Source: CAVSPO01 sp963730005
GTDB lineage: Bacteria; Actinomycetota; Actinomycetes; Propionibacteriales; Propionibacteriaceae
NCBI GenBank assembly: GCA_963730005.1
Contig: CAVSPO010000014.1
Coordinates: 1-64,000, forward strand
Reading direction: 5' to 3'
Length of the DNA stretch: 64,000 nt
This document shows, piece by piece, positions 32,901 to 41,487 of the stretch (the stretch's first letter is position 1; each line of letters begins with the position of its first letter). The notes under the pieces were generated by a model, which did not search any database, had not been told where the DNA came from, and saw only the letters and a program-made list of their open reading frames with translations. The translations under genes were made by a program, and so were the position numbers.

Positions 32901-33659
32901 TCAGCCGCGCATCGCCCTGCGGGACCCGCGCGTCGTGGGCAGCGGGCCCTTGGGGATGGGCACCCGTCCACGAGTTGCGTCCAGGGCCTTCAGTCGCTGC
33001 TTCAGGTCGGTGATCTGTGGCTTCTCCAGCGATTTGGGAAGCTTCTTGATGTGCTTGGCGAGGTCCTGGATGCGGACCTGCCCCTCGCGCTTGCCCGCCT
33101 GGACGGTCTGCACGGTGATCCCGTAGGCGACCGCTTCATGCCGCTTCTTCTCGGTGGCCAACAGGCTCTTGACGCGGTTGGGCTCACCCTCACCGATGAG
33201 GATCAGCCCGCTGGGCCCGAAGGCCCGATGCACCACGGTGCCGAAGCGATCGGCGGCAATGTTGGGCTCCGTGCTCCACTTCTTGTTGTCGAGCATCATC
33301 AGGGCCACCTGGGCGCCGCCCACCTGGTCCTCGTACTTCTTGTACGAGGCCGTCTCGGCTCGCCTGGTGAGGATGAACGTGCATGCGGTGGCGGCAATCA
33401 GGATGCCGAACAGGACGCTGGTGATCAGGGCGTCAAGGAGCAGGCCGATGACCACGGAGACGACCACGATGCCGACACTGACGCCCACGACCAGTGGAGT
33501 CAGTTTCTTGTCGACCTCAGCGGTGGCCTTGTAGGTCTCCTTGAGCTTGCGCCAGGTGCCCCAGTCAGCGGGGTTCGTGGAGTTCTTCTTGGCCAGCTTG
33601 GCGGCCTTGGCTTCAGCCTTCTGCTTGGCCGCCAGTTCCTTGGCGCGCTCGCTTGCCAT
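32901..33659 (-). CDS. DUF4191 family membrane protein
   Basis: Actinobacterial family of unknown function, 252 aa. A basic N-terminus (MASERAKELAAKQKAEAKAAKLAKK) is followed by two membrane helices around residues 55-100 (LVVGVSVGIVVVSVVIGLLL and SVLFGILIAATACTFILT) and a soluble domain (RFGTVVHRAFGPSGLILIGEG). In other actinobacteria it follows lipA; here lipA and lipB are absent and sucB is the upstream neighbour, behind a terminator. It is likely first in the transcript DUF4191, ABC-F, mtnN. Confidence 0.82.
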   Translation of the reverse strand: MASERAKELAAKQKAEAKAAKLAKKNSTNPADWGTWRKLKETYKATAEVDKKLTPLVVGVSVGIVVVSVVIGLLLDALITSVLFGILIAATACTFILTRRAETASYKKYEDQVGGAQVALMMLDNKKWSTEPNIAADRFGTVVHRAFGPSGLILIGEGEPNRVKSLLATEKKRHEAVAYGITVQTVQAGKREGQVRIQDLAKHIKKLPKSLEKPQITDLKQRLKALDATRGRVPIPKGPLPTTRGSRRAMRG

Positions 33660-33774
33660 CCATCACTCCAGTTGCTCGGAAGCCAGATCATGGTGCGCTG
33701 TCGTGAGCCAGCGGCTTGATTTTCCATGCTACCTGCGGACGGCGCCCCGCCCGAATCCGGTCTCGGCGCAGAAA

Positions 33775-33817
33775 CGGACGGGGCCCGCCGCGCCAAGTGC
33801 GCGACGGGCCCCGTCCG
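33775..33817 (-). terminator. strong hairpin after sucB
   Basis: Thirteen-base perfect arms: CGGACGGGGCCCG at 33775-33787 and CGGGCCCCGTCCG at 33805-33817. The 17-nt loop has some internal pairing. It lies 11 bp beyond the sucB stop in the sense of transcription and is followed by TTTC. Confidence 0.8.
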
Positions 33818-33827
33818 GACAGTGTGA

Positions 33828-35575
33828 TCAGACCCCGAACTCCGCGCCGAAGTCGCCGCCCTCCAGCCGCGCCTTCAGCGCCGACAGGAACTGAGCGGCC
33901 TTGGCGCCGTCGATCAGCCGGTGGTCGTAGGTGAGCGAGAGGTACATCATGTCGCGGATCGCGATCGAGTCGAGGCCGAAGGTGTCTTTCACGACCACCG
34001 GGCGCTTCACCAACGCGCCGGTGCCCAGAATCGCAACCTCCGGCTGATTGATGATCGGGGTGTCCCACAGCGCCCCCGCCGATCCGTAGTTGGTGATGGT
34101 GAAGGTGCCACCGCTCAGTTCGTCCGGCTTGACGTTCCCGGCGCGCGTGCGGGAGCCCAGATCACCGATCTGCTTGGCAATCCCGGTCAGGTTGAGATCG
34201 CCGGCGCCTTTGAGGACCGGAACCATCAAGCCACGATCGGTGTCCACGGCGATGCCGATGTTCTCTGCGTCGTGGTAGGTGACGGTGCCGGCGTCGACGT
34301 CGATGCTGGCGTTGAAGATGGCGTTCTGCTTGAGCAGTTCGACGACGGCCTTGGTGATGAACGCGAGATAGGTGAGGTTTGCGCCCTCACGCCTCTTGAA
34401 GTCGTCCTTCACCTGGTTGCGCAACTGCGAGATGGCAGTCAGGTCGACCTCGACCGCAGCAGTGAGCTGAGCCGCGGTGTGCAACGACTCGTTCATCCGC
34501 ACCGCGATGATCTTGCGCAGCCGGCTCAGCTGTTCGGTGGAGCCGCGTTTCGCGTCCGGGCCGGCTGGTGCGACCTCCGGGGCCGCAGCGGCAGCGGGGA
34601 TGTCGCGGGAGCAGCGGCAGCGGCAGCAGCTGCGGCACGGGCGGCGTCTTCGGCCTGACGACGGGCCTCGACGGCAGCCAGGACGTCATCCTTGCGGATC
34701 CGCCCACCGACGCCGCTGCCGGTCACTTCCGCAAGGCTGATGTTGTTCTCGGCGGCGATCTTGCGCACCAGCGGGGTCACGTACAAACCCTCGCCGGACG
34801 ACTCGGCACCGCGCGCCGCGTGCGCAGGAGAGGAGCCGGGAGCAGCAGGGGCTGGGGGAGCAGGAGCGACCGGGGCGGGAGCAGGAGGGGCTGGGGGAGC
34901 AGGAGGGGTGACAGGGGCATGAGCCGGCGGAGCAGGAGCGACGGGCGCAGGAGCCGCCGGAGCGGCAGCGTCCAGCAGTGCGTCAGCGGAGCCGATCACG
35001 CCCAGCACGGCCCCGACCGTTGCGATGGTGTCCTCGGACATCCGGACTTCGAGCAGCACGCCGGAGACGGGTGCGGGGATCTCGGTGTCGACCTTGTCGG
35101 TGCTCACCTCGAGCAGCGCGTCGCCCTCGGCGACCTCTTCGCCGACCTCGACGAGCCAACGGCTGACAGTGGCTTCCTTGACGTCCTCGCCCAGCTCGGG
35201 CAGCGTCACCTCGGTGCCGGCGACTGCGGAAGCTGTGGGGACAGGCGCAGCGGGAGCGGCAGCGGGGGCTGGGGGAACGACGGGCGCGGCAGCGGGCGCC
35301 GCGGGCGCTGCCGGGGCGGCAGCAGCTGACGCCCCGGAGGACTCCCCGATGACACCGAGCACGGCTCCAATGGCAGCGATGGTGTCCTCGGGCATCCGGA
35401 CTTCGAGCAGCACGCCGGAAGCGGGTGCGGGGATCTCGGTGTCGACCTTGTCGGTGCTCACCTCGAGCAGCGCGTCGCCCTCGGCGACCTCTTCGCCGAC
35501 TTCGACGAGCCAACGGCTGACAGTGGCTTCCTTGACGTCCTCGCCCAGCTCGGGCAGCGTGACCTCGGTCGACAT
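33828..35575 (-). pseudogene. sucB: 2-oxoglutarate dehydrogenase E2 (dihydrolipoamide acyltransferase), one frameshift
   Basis: E2 core of an oxo-acid dehydrogenase complex, 582 aa if one missing base is restored. Two lipoyl domains come first (about 1-80 and 118-198), each with the DKVDTEIPAP lipoylation motif. Ala/Pro linkers follow, then a peripheral-subunit-binding domain (TPLVRKIAAENNISLAEVTGSGVGGRIRKDDVL). The catalytic domain contains the active-site segment DHRLIDGAKAAQFL. The frame changes at about 34605-34630, in an Ala-rich linker, from AAAAAAPA to DIPAAAAAPEV. All functional parts are conserved, so error is more likely than decay. Dual lipoyl domains match actinobacterial SucB/DlaT; E2 type (succinyl or acetyl) is not certain. 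Confidence 0.87.
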
Positions 35576-35681
35576 GTCTGATCGGACTCCTTTGAAACGG
35601 CTGCAGTTGCGCTTCAGCCTAGCTTGCGGCCCAACGGTGGGGGGCTGGGCGAGAGAATCATCGGCGGGGCATAATCGCAAG

Positions 35682-36017
35682 ATGAACTGGTTGTCGAAGC
35701 GGTGGCGTCGCTCGCGCGACAGGATCACTGCAATGCGACAGGACAGGGTGGCGCCGCAGGGTTTGCGCGGGTATCTGGACGACTTCGTGGCGTCCCGTGA
35801 GGGCACCCAGGCATGGATCGAGCCGGCCACGGCCCTGAACAAGACGTCCTTGCTGCTGGTGGCCGGGTCGGGGGAGTGGACGCGGCGCGCGGTGCCCAAC
35901 ACCGAATGGGCTGTCGAATTCGCTCGCCGGCACCGGATCCCCTGTCACCAGGCCGGGCTGGTGCCCTACCCCCAGCGAATGCGGGATTGGGACACCGGGC
36001 ACCGGGACCCCCAGTGA
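35682..36017 (+). CDS. conserved actinobacterial protein, 111 aa
   Basis: Small soluble protein beginning MNWLSKRWRRSRDRITAM. The core GLRGYLDDFVASREGTQAWIEPATALNKTSLLLVAGSGEWTRRAV and the ending IPCHQAGLVPYPQRMRDWD match a family common in actinobacteria and sometimes labelled oxidoreductase without evidence. No cofactor motif is seen. Divergent from sucB; ends before a strong bidirectional terminator. Confidence 0.7.
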   Translation: MNWLSKRWRRSRDRITAMRQDRVAPQGLRGYLDDFVASREGTQAWIEPATALNKTSLLLVAGSGEWTRRAVPNTEWAVEFARRHRIPCHQAGLVPYPQRMRDWDTGHRDPQ

Positions 36018-36059
36018 CGGTGCCGATTCCTGGCGCTCAAGGACCATGGACAACAAGGG

Positions 36060-36095
36060 AATGGGGGGCTGAGGAAGATTCCTCAGCCCCCCATT
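36060..36095. terminator. bidirectional terminator
   Basis: A 17-bp perfect stem: AATGGGGGGCTGAGGAA at 36060-36076 and its complement at 36079-36095, with a 2-nt loop. It stands between the convergent ends of the 111-aa gene and the triple-RidA gene and can serve both. Confidence 0.85.
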
Positions 36096-36174
36096 CGTCA
36101 TCAGCTGTCAGGCCGCAATCACGGACGGCGGCCGGAACTCATCCCGCCGCTGCCAGTGGTTGCGAATGAGCCAC

Positions 36175-37446
36175 TCAGGCCTTGGGAGGGGTGCCCTCTT
36201 CGTTGCCAAGAATGACATCGATCTGCACCAGAGCCGCACCGGGGAGTTCGGCAACGCCGACCACCCTGCGTGCCGGGACGCCGCCCGGGAAGTACTTGGT
36301 GTAGACCTCGTTCACGGCCTCAAGGTCAGCGAGGTCCTTGAGGAAGACGTTCACCTTGACCGTGTCAGCCAGCTTGTGATCGACGCTCTCCACAATGGCC
36401 TTGAGGTTCTCGAGGCACTGTGCAGCCTGCTCCTTGACGCCACCGGCAACCAGCTTGCCGGTCTTGGGATCGATGCCCAACTGAGCCGACGTGTTGTTGT
36501 AGTGGGAGAAGGCGACAGTCTGCGTGGACAGACGATCGATCGGTGCATTCTCGGTGTTGTTGGGTTCGATGATGAGCCCATGACGGTCTTCGACAGCCTG
36601 CGGGGGGGTGCCGTCGCCGTGGGACACAACTGCTTCGATCTGCACCAAGGCGCCCATCGGGAGGCCCGAGGCGGAAACGACGGTGCGTGCAGGGAAGTAG
36701 TTGAGGGTCCGGGCGATGCCCGAGTCCGGGAAGAACGTCGTGTAAACGCCGTTCACGGCCTCAAGATCCGAGAGGTTCTTGAGGAAGATGTTCACCTTGA
36801 CGATGTCGTCAAAGGGAACATCGATGCCTTCCAGGACTGCCTTGACGTTTGCCAGGCACTGCTGGGCCTGCTCCGCAACTCCACCGGCCACCAGGGCGCC
36901 GGTCTTGGGGTCGATGGGCAGCTGGGCCGTGATGTTGTTGTAGTGGGAGAAAGCAACGCTCTGCGTGGACAGCGGGCTGGTCGGTGCCTTGTCGGTGTTC
37001 TTGGCAACCTTGACCAGGTCGTTCGCCTGCGGTGCGTTCGGAATGGTGCCCAGGCCGTTCGAAATGAGGGCCTCGACCTGTACCAGGGCGTCCATGGGCA
37101 GAGCCGCCACACCAACGTTGGTGCGGGTCGGGACGTAGTCAGGGAAGAATCCCTTGAAGACTTCGTCCACAGCGTCAAGGTCGGCGATGTCCTTGAGGAA
37201 GACCGTCAGCCGGACGACGTCGTCCATGGCCTGGTCGATGCTCTCCACAACAGCCTTGATGTTATTGAGGCACTGCTCGGCCTGCTCCTTGACACCACCG
37301 GCAACAAGTTCGCCGGTCTTCGGATCGACGGGCAGTTGGGCCGAGAGATTGTTGTAGTGAGAGAAAGCCACAGTCTGTGAGCTCAGGCCCACCGCCTGCG
37401 GAGCGTCAGCCGTGTTACGTCCCAATACTGCGTTGTAGCCACCCAT
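36175..37446 (-). CDS. three-domain RidA (YjgF/YER057c) protein
   Basis: A 423-aa chain made of three consecutive RidA domains (about 1-140, 141-290, 291-423). Each repeats VAFSHYNN, then AQL-x-(I/V/G)-DPKTG, LVAGGV, EQA-x-QCL. RidA enzymes hydrolyse reactive enamines/imines such as 2-aminoacrylate; they are normally single-domain homotrimers with the active site between subunits. The substrate-binding Arg is kept in every domain (PTRTNVG, PARTVVS, PARRVVG). A covalent trimer is the natural reading. G+C is lower than in neighbours and AAG/AAC-type codons dominate, suggesting high expression. The ATG follows GAAGAGGAGT. Confidence 0.88.
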   Translation of the reverse strand: MGGYNAVLGRNTADAPQAVGLSSQTVAFSHYNNLSAQLPVDPKTGELVAGGVKEQAEQCLNNIKAVVESIDQAMDDVVRLTVFLKDIADLDAVDEVFKGFFPDYVPTRTNVGVAALPMDALVQVEALISNGLGTIPNAPQANDLVKVAKNTDKAPTSPLSTQSVAFSHYNNITAQLPIDPKTGALVAGGVAEQAQQCLANVKAVLEGIDVPFDDIVKVNIFLKNLSDLEAVNGVYTTFFPDSGIARTLNYFPARTVVSASGLPMGALVQIEAVVSHGDGTPPQAVEDRHGLIIEPNNTENAPIDRLSTQTVAFSHYNNTSAQLGIDPKTGKLVAGGVKEQAAQCLENLKAIVESVDHKLADTVKVNVFLKDLADLEAVNEVYTKYFPGGVPARRVVGVAELPGAALVQIDVILGNEEGTPPKA

Positions 37447-37800
37447 ACCAGTACTCCTCTTCTTTTTGTGAGTTAAAACATTTTAGAAAGGTCGACCTTG
37501 TCTCGTCATCGCTTCACGTTCTCCTGAAGCCGCGTTGCTGTTTGTGCTGGCACCTCCTCTACGGGGTCTCGCCGGGTACCACCGGCCCAGCGGGGGCTAG
37601 CCACGGAGATCCGCAGTGGCGGAGGAGCGCACGGCGGAGCTTCGAGCGAAAACGTAGGCGTGTGGCTCGTGTGGGCGAGTGGCGGACGAAACGGCGTGCA
37701 TAGGGTTGCATTCTTGCTTTCTGGGAGCGAGAGCGCAAGGTGTTGGACCCAACCAGACAGCTGGCGAGTGAGACCACGTCGGCCTTGACTGACGATCACG
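37447..37800. other. 354-bp spacer upstream of the RidA gene
   Basis: No gene is supported. Near the RidA start it is AT-rich (37461-37490), with a TAAAAT box on the minus strand about 35 nt before the ATG that can serve as -10. Farther up is a GC-rich stretch with a GCCGG/CCGGC hairpin around 37573-37588. A 97-codon minus-strand frame covers much of it but has no homology I recognise. Confidence 0.4.
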
Positions 37801-39300
37801 TCACTGTGGGGCCGCGTAGGCGCGGGCCAGCGCGATCAGTGTCCGGACACCGACGCCCGTGCCGCCCAGCGGCTCGTTGCCCCAAGCCACGTCCTCGTTG
37901 AACGCGGTGCCGGCGATGTCGACGTGTGCCCACGGGGTGCCCTGCCGGACGAAGTGCTGCAGGAAGGCTGCGGCGACCATCGCACCGCCCTCGCGGGGGC
38001 CCTTGGACTTCAGGTCGGCGATCTTGCTCTCCAGGGTGGAACGCAAGTGGTCGGTGACCGGCAGTTGCCAGAAGGCCTCACCGCCTGCCTCTGCAGCGTC
38101 CAGCAACAGGTCGGCGGTGTCGTCGTCAGAGGCCATCAGTCCCGAGATCCGGGTGCCCAACGCCAGCTGGCAGGCACCGGTCAGGGTCGCGATGTCGACC
38201 ACCAAGTCCGGCTCGTCCTCGTTGGCCCGGGCCAGCGCGTCGGCGAGTATCAACCGGCCTTCCGCGTCGGAGTCACAGTTCAGCACCGTACTGCCGTCGT
38301 ACATCGTCAGGACGTCGCTGGGGCGGAAGGCGCGGCCCGAGACCATGCTTTCGGCCATCGGGGCGTAGCTGGTGACGTGCAGTGGCAGACCCAGGTCGGC
38401 GATCGCCCTGGTGGCGGACAGCACGGCGGCCGCCCCGGCCATGTCGGACAGCATCGTGATCATGCTGGTGCCAGGTTTCAGGTTGTAGCCGCCGGTGTCG
38501 AAGGTGATGCCCTTGCCCACCAACACCAGATGCCGTTTGGCGCCGCTTGGGTGGTAGTCGCAACGCACCAGTCTGGGTGGCCTGTCCGACCCGCCGCCAA
38601 CAGCCAGGATGCCGCCGAATCCTTGCTTGGCAAGGGTCTTCTCGTCCAGCACCTGCACCTGGATGCGCGTCCCCCGCGCCATCGCGACGACCTCGGCGGC
38701 GAAGGACTCGGGGTACAACTCGTTGGCGGGTGTGTTCACCCAGTCACGCGCGCGGCACACTGCCCCGGCGATGATTCCGGCCCGATCCAGGGCTGGCTCA
38801 GCGCCGCGAGGAGCCCGGTCGCAGATGATCTGCACCTTGGTGGTGCGACCCACGGAAGGCTTGACCGGGCCAAACCGGTAGGCGCCCAGCAGGGCGCCTT
38901 CGGCGACGGCCTGCAGCTGCTGCTCGAGGCTCAGGTCGAGGCTGATGGCCACCGTGCGGTCGGTTGCCAGCTCCACTTGGCCGACGAAACGAAGGGCAGC
39001 TGCACTTGCAGAGCGCAACTGCTCGGTGGACAGTTCAGGGTCGTTGCCCAGCCCCAGCACCACCAGCCGACAGCTCGGCAACGGGAGCGTCACGGCGTGT
39101 TCCGGCTTTGTTTTGGCGCCAAGATCAACCGCGACGTCCAGCAGTGGGCGCCCAAAGGCGTTGCGGGCAGCCTTTGCCAGGTCCGTGGGCACCCCCACCA
39201 GGGCGAGTTCGCCTTGTGTGGACAGCAGTCCCACCACCACATCGGTGGCCTTGCCGACGCCGCGGGTGATCACAACGGACGGCAACTGGTTCGAGTTCAT
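37801..39300 (-). CDS. pepA: leucyl aminopeptidase (M17)
   Basis: Metal-dependent aminopeptidase, 499 aa, starting MNSNQLPSVVITRGVG. The catalytic domain (from about residue 180) has NTPANELYPESFA, VGKGITFDTGGYNLKPGTSM (Lys and Asp metal ligands), DMAGAAAVL, and NCDSDAEGRLILADAL, which carries the DAEGR signature with Asp where NTDAEGR has Asn. GGTGVGVRTLI closes it. ATG at 39300 is preceded by GGAAGGACAACC. Cytoplasmic peptide turnover is the expected role. The stop is followed by the long RidA leader. Confidence 0.94.
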   Translation of the reverse strand: MNSNQLPSVVITRGVGKATDVVVGLLSTQGELALVGVPTDLAKAARNAFGRPLLDVAVDLGAKTKPEHAVTLPLPSCRLVVLGLGNDPELSTEQLRSASAAALRFVGQVELATDRTVAISLDLSLEQQLQAVAEGALLGAYRFGPVKPSVGRTTKVQIICDRAPRGAEPALDRAGIIAGAVCRARDWVNTPANELYPESFAAEVVAMARGTRIQVQVLDEKTLAKQGFGGILAVGGGSDRPPRLVRCDYHPSGAKRHLVLVGKGITFDTGGYNLKPGTSMITMLSDMAGAAAVLSATRAIADLGLPLHVTSYAPMAESMVSGRAFRPSDVLTMYDGSTVLNCDSDAEGRLILADALARANEDEPDLVVDIATLTGACQLALGTRISGLMASDDDTADLLLDAAEAGGEAFWQLPVTDHLRSTLESKIADLKSKGPREGGAMVAAAFLQHFVRQGTPWAHVDIAGTAFNEDVAWGNEPLGGTGVGVRTLIALARAYAAPQ

Positions 39301-39351
39301 GGTTGTCCTTCCGGCCTGCCCGGAGGGCGGCCGCATCGCGTGGGATTGGTC

Positions 39352-39570
39352 TTACTGGGGGCTCAGCGCCATGGGCCCGTAGATGACGCGGTCTTCCTCC
39401 ATCAGGACAACCGCGTCGACACCCAGCTCCACCAGCTCCGGATAGAAAGCGGTCAGCCACTGCTCGGCGAGGGCCTGATCGTCGAACCGTGGCGCCAGCC
39501 CAGCTTCAGCCATCCGTTCGGTGCTGACCGACGCGCCGTCGGCTCGCTGGCCGATCCAGAAGTAGGCCAT
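39352..39570 (-). CDS. small hypothetical protein, 72 aa
   Basis: Short acidic protein MAYFWIGQRADGASVSTERM, ending VLMEEDRVIYGPMALSPQ. The middle (FDDQALAEQWLTAFYPELVELGVDAVVL) looks like an alpha/beta fold. Function unknown. The ATG at 39570 lies directly after the DUF3043 stop (1 bp apart), so the two are coupled; the longer frame to 39603 would overlap DUF3043 and is not preferred. Confidence 0.65.
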   Translation of the reverse strand: MAYFWIGQRADGASVSTERMAEAGLAPRFDDQALAEQWLTAFYPELVELGVDAVVLMEEDRVIYGPMALSPQ

Positions 39571-39571
39571 C

Positions 39572-40138
39572 TCAGTACTCGGCGCCGCGGGGGATTGCCG
39601 CACCAGGTTGCCGGAAACGGCGCAGGGTGAGCATCCGGCTCGACATGGCCATGCCCAGCCCCCTCATGTCGGTTCCTGGGTAACGCTGCTTGAGCTCAGC
39701 TTTCAGCCCGCGCCACAAGAACAGGCCGTTGAGTGCGGTGGCACCCATGAAAATCCACATCACCGAGGTGACCGCGTAGAGGAGCGTCCGGTCGTTGCCC
39801 GCGGCCATGCTCAAGGCCACCATGATCAGCAGCACGGGCCAGGCGAACTCCCCGATCGACCAGCGGGAATCGACGTAGTTGCGCATCAGCTTCTGGGCAG
39901 GGTGCTCGTCGCGGGCACGCTCCTGCGCGAGCTGACGCTTGCGCCTGTCCGCGCGCTCAAGGGCCCGCTGCTCCTTCTTGGTGAGCTTGGGATGGAGCCG
40001 ATCCCGACGGGCAGCCTCCGCCTCCTTGCGGGTGGGCGTGGGGCGGTTCTTCCTTCCGCTGGGATCAATGACGCTCGAGTCGGGCTCGGAGGATGGCTGG
40101 GGTTGCCTGTCCTGCTTGTAGGGGCTGAAGAGTCCCAC
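39572..40138 (-). CDS. DUF3043 family membrane protein
   Basis: Actinobacterial family of unknown function, 188 aa from GTG 40138 (VGLFSPYKQDRQPQPSS). The hydrophilic, basic N-terminal half includes RKNRPTPTRKEAEAARRDRLHPKLTKKEQ. The DUF3043 signature DEHPAQKLMRNYVDSRWSIGEF follows, then two membrane helices (WPVLLIMVALSMAAG and LLYAVTSVMWIFMGATALNGLFLW). The starting codon is chosen because FSPYK is the usual N-terminus. Next gene follows after 1 bp. Confidence 0.82.
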   Translation of the reverse strand: MGLFSPYKQDRQPQPSSEPDSSVIDPSGRKNRPTPTRKEAEAARRDRLHPKLTKKEQRALERADRRKRQLAQERARDEHPAQKLMRNYVDSRWSIGEFAWPVLLIMVALSMAAGNDRTLLYAVTSVMWIFMGATALNGLFLWRGLKAELKQRYPGTDMRGLGMAMSSRMLTLRRFRQPGAAIPRGAEY

Positions 40139-40234
40139 TTTTCTGGTCCTTCGCTCGAGGGATCCCCATGGGCGTGTACTGGGCAATGGGGCTCGCACCA
40201 TTCTAGGGGCCGTTGCCCAAGCCAACGACACGGG

Positions 40235-41289
40235 TCAGGTGGGCGGAGCCTGCAGATCAAGGGACCGGTCAAGCACCCTCGGTGTTGGCTGGTGCAGCTG
40301 CACCCACCGGTCAATGTCAGACTGGAGTTCACGTTTGCGGGCGGTGGGGGCGAAGCTCGCGACGACAGAGTTGCGGGCCAGCTGAACCGCTTCGGCTGTA
40401 CTCATGCCCGCTGCGCTCAGCGCCTGGAAGTTGTCGGCCACGTAACCGCCGAAAAAGGCTGGATCGTCGCTGTTGACCGTGACCAGCAAGCCCGCCTCCA
40501 GCATCCGCAGCAACGGGTGGGCATCCAGATCGGGCACGCAACGCAGCGCCACGTTCGAGAGCGGACACACGGTGAGGGGAACCTGCTCGGCGGCCACGCG
40601 TCCGGTCAGTTCGGGGTCTTCGAGAATCCGGATGCCGTGGTCGATGCGGTCGACCTTCAGCAGGTCGAGGGCGTCCACGATGTACTCGGGCGGACCCTCC
40701 TCGCCGGCGTGTGCCACGGTCCGAAGACCCACGGCGCGCGCCTGCGCGAACAGGTCGGAGAAGGGCGCCGGAGGGAAGCCCAGCTCGGCCGAATCCAGCC
40801 CGACCGCGATGACGCCGTTCAGCTGGCTGCGGGCCTGCCGCCAAGCCTCCGCAGCCTCCGCAACGGGCTCGTCCCGCAGAAAGCTGAGGATCAGCCCGCC
40901 CGTGATGCCGTGCCGCGTCCCTGCCTCGGTCAGCGCGGCTGCCATGCCGGACCGGATGGCAGCCAGCGGAACGCCGCGCTTGAGGTGCGCCTGGGCGTCG
41001 AAGAAGATCTCGGCGTGGGCCACACCTTGCGCAGCTGCCCGGCTCAGGTACGCAGCGGTCAGGTCGTGGAAGTCAGCCTCTTGCGCAGGACCTGCATGCA
41101 TCGGTAGTAGAGAGAAAGGAAGTCGGGCAGATCCTTGAACTGGTACGCGGCCCGCAGTTCGTCGACGCTGGAGAAGCCGAGGTCGACGCCGTTGCGATCG
41201 GCCAGTTCAAGGGCCAGTGCTGGCTCCAGGGTGCCCTCGATGTGAAGGTGCAGCTCCGCTTTGGGCAGTGTCATCAGATCGGCGTCCAC
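40235..41289 (-). pseudogene. add: adenine/adenosine deaminase, one frameshift
   Basis: Zinc-dependent deaminase, about 351 aa when one missing base is restored. The N-terminal piece reads MTLPKAELHLHIEGTLEP (HxH zinc ligands) to YRCMQVLR. After a frame change at about 41085-41092, EADFHDLTAAYLSRAAAQGVAHAEIFFD continues. It then has TVAHAGEEGPPEYI, RIDHGIRILED and VTVNSDDPAFFGGY, the full metal and catalytic set. The IEGTLEP, FFD and EEGPPEYI variants fit the short adenine deaminases better than true adenosine deaminases; I infer adenine as substrate. GTG 41289 or ATG 41274 may be the start. Confidence 0.85.
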
Positions 41290-41398
41290 GTGGTTCCCTG
41301 CTTCTGTCAGCAGTCAGTTGTCCCCTCAATCCTCGCGCAGTCGAGGAGCATCGCTTGCTGGAATCGGTTGCGCTGCAGGCATTAGCCTTGGTGAGTGT

Positions 41399-41416
41399 CT
41401 CCGGCGAATGCCGGAG
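41399..41416 (+). other. hairpin in the pspA leader
   Basis: CTCCGGC-GAAT-GCCGGAG, a perfect 7-bp stem with a 4-nt loop, lies about 70 bp before the pspA ATG in the 198-bp spacer between the deaminase and pspA. Role unknown; no other element was identified in the spacer. Confidence 0.4.
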
Positions 41417-41487
41417 GCTGCAGAACTGCGAACCATCGTCATCCGGTGCTGGGTCGCAACACCAACCTGGAAGGACCGACCACGAGT

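Noticed and set aside
37560..37600. GGTGGTACC resembling a T-box core upstream of the RidA gene
   Set aside because: The flanking bases do not follow the T-box consensus (ACCGCG is missing), and no stem I or specifier loop was found; it is just the loop of a GCCGG hairpin.
37506..37799. 97-codon minus-strand frame filling the RidA leader
   Set aside because: GTG start with no ribosome site, Pro/Ser/Arg-rich product without recognisable motif; typical of a chance frame in GC-rich DNA.
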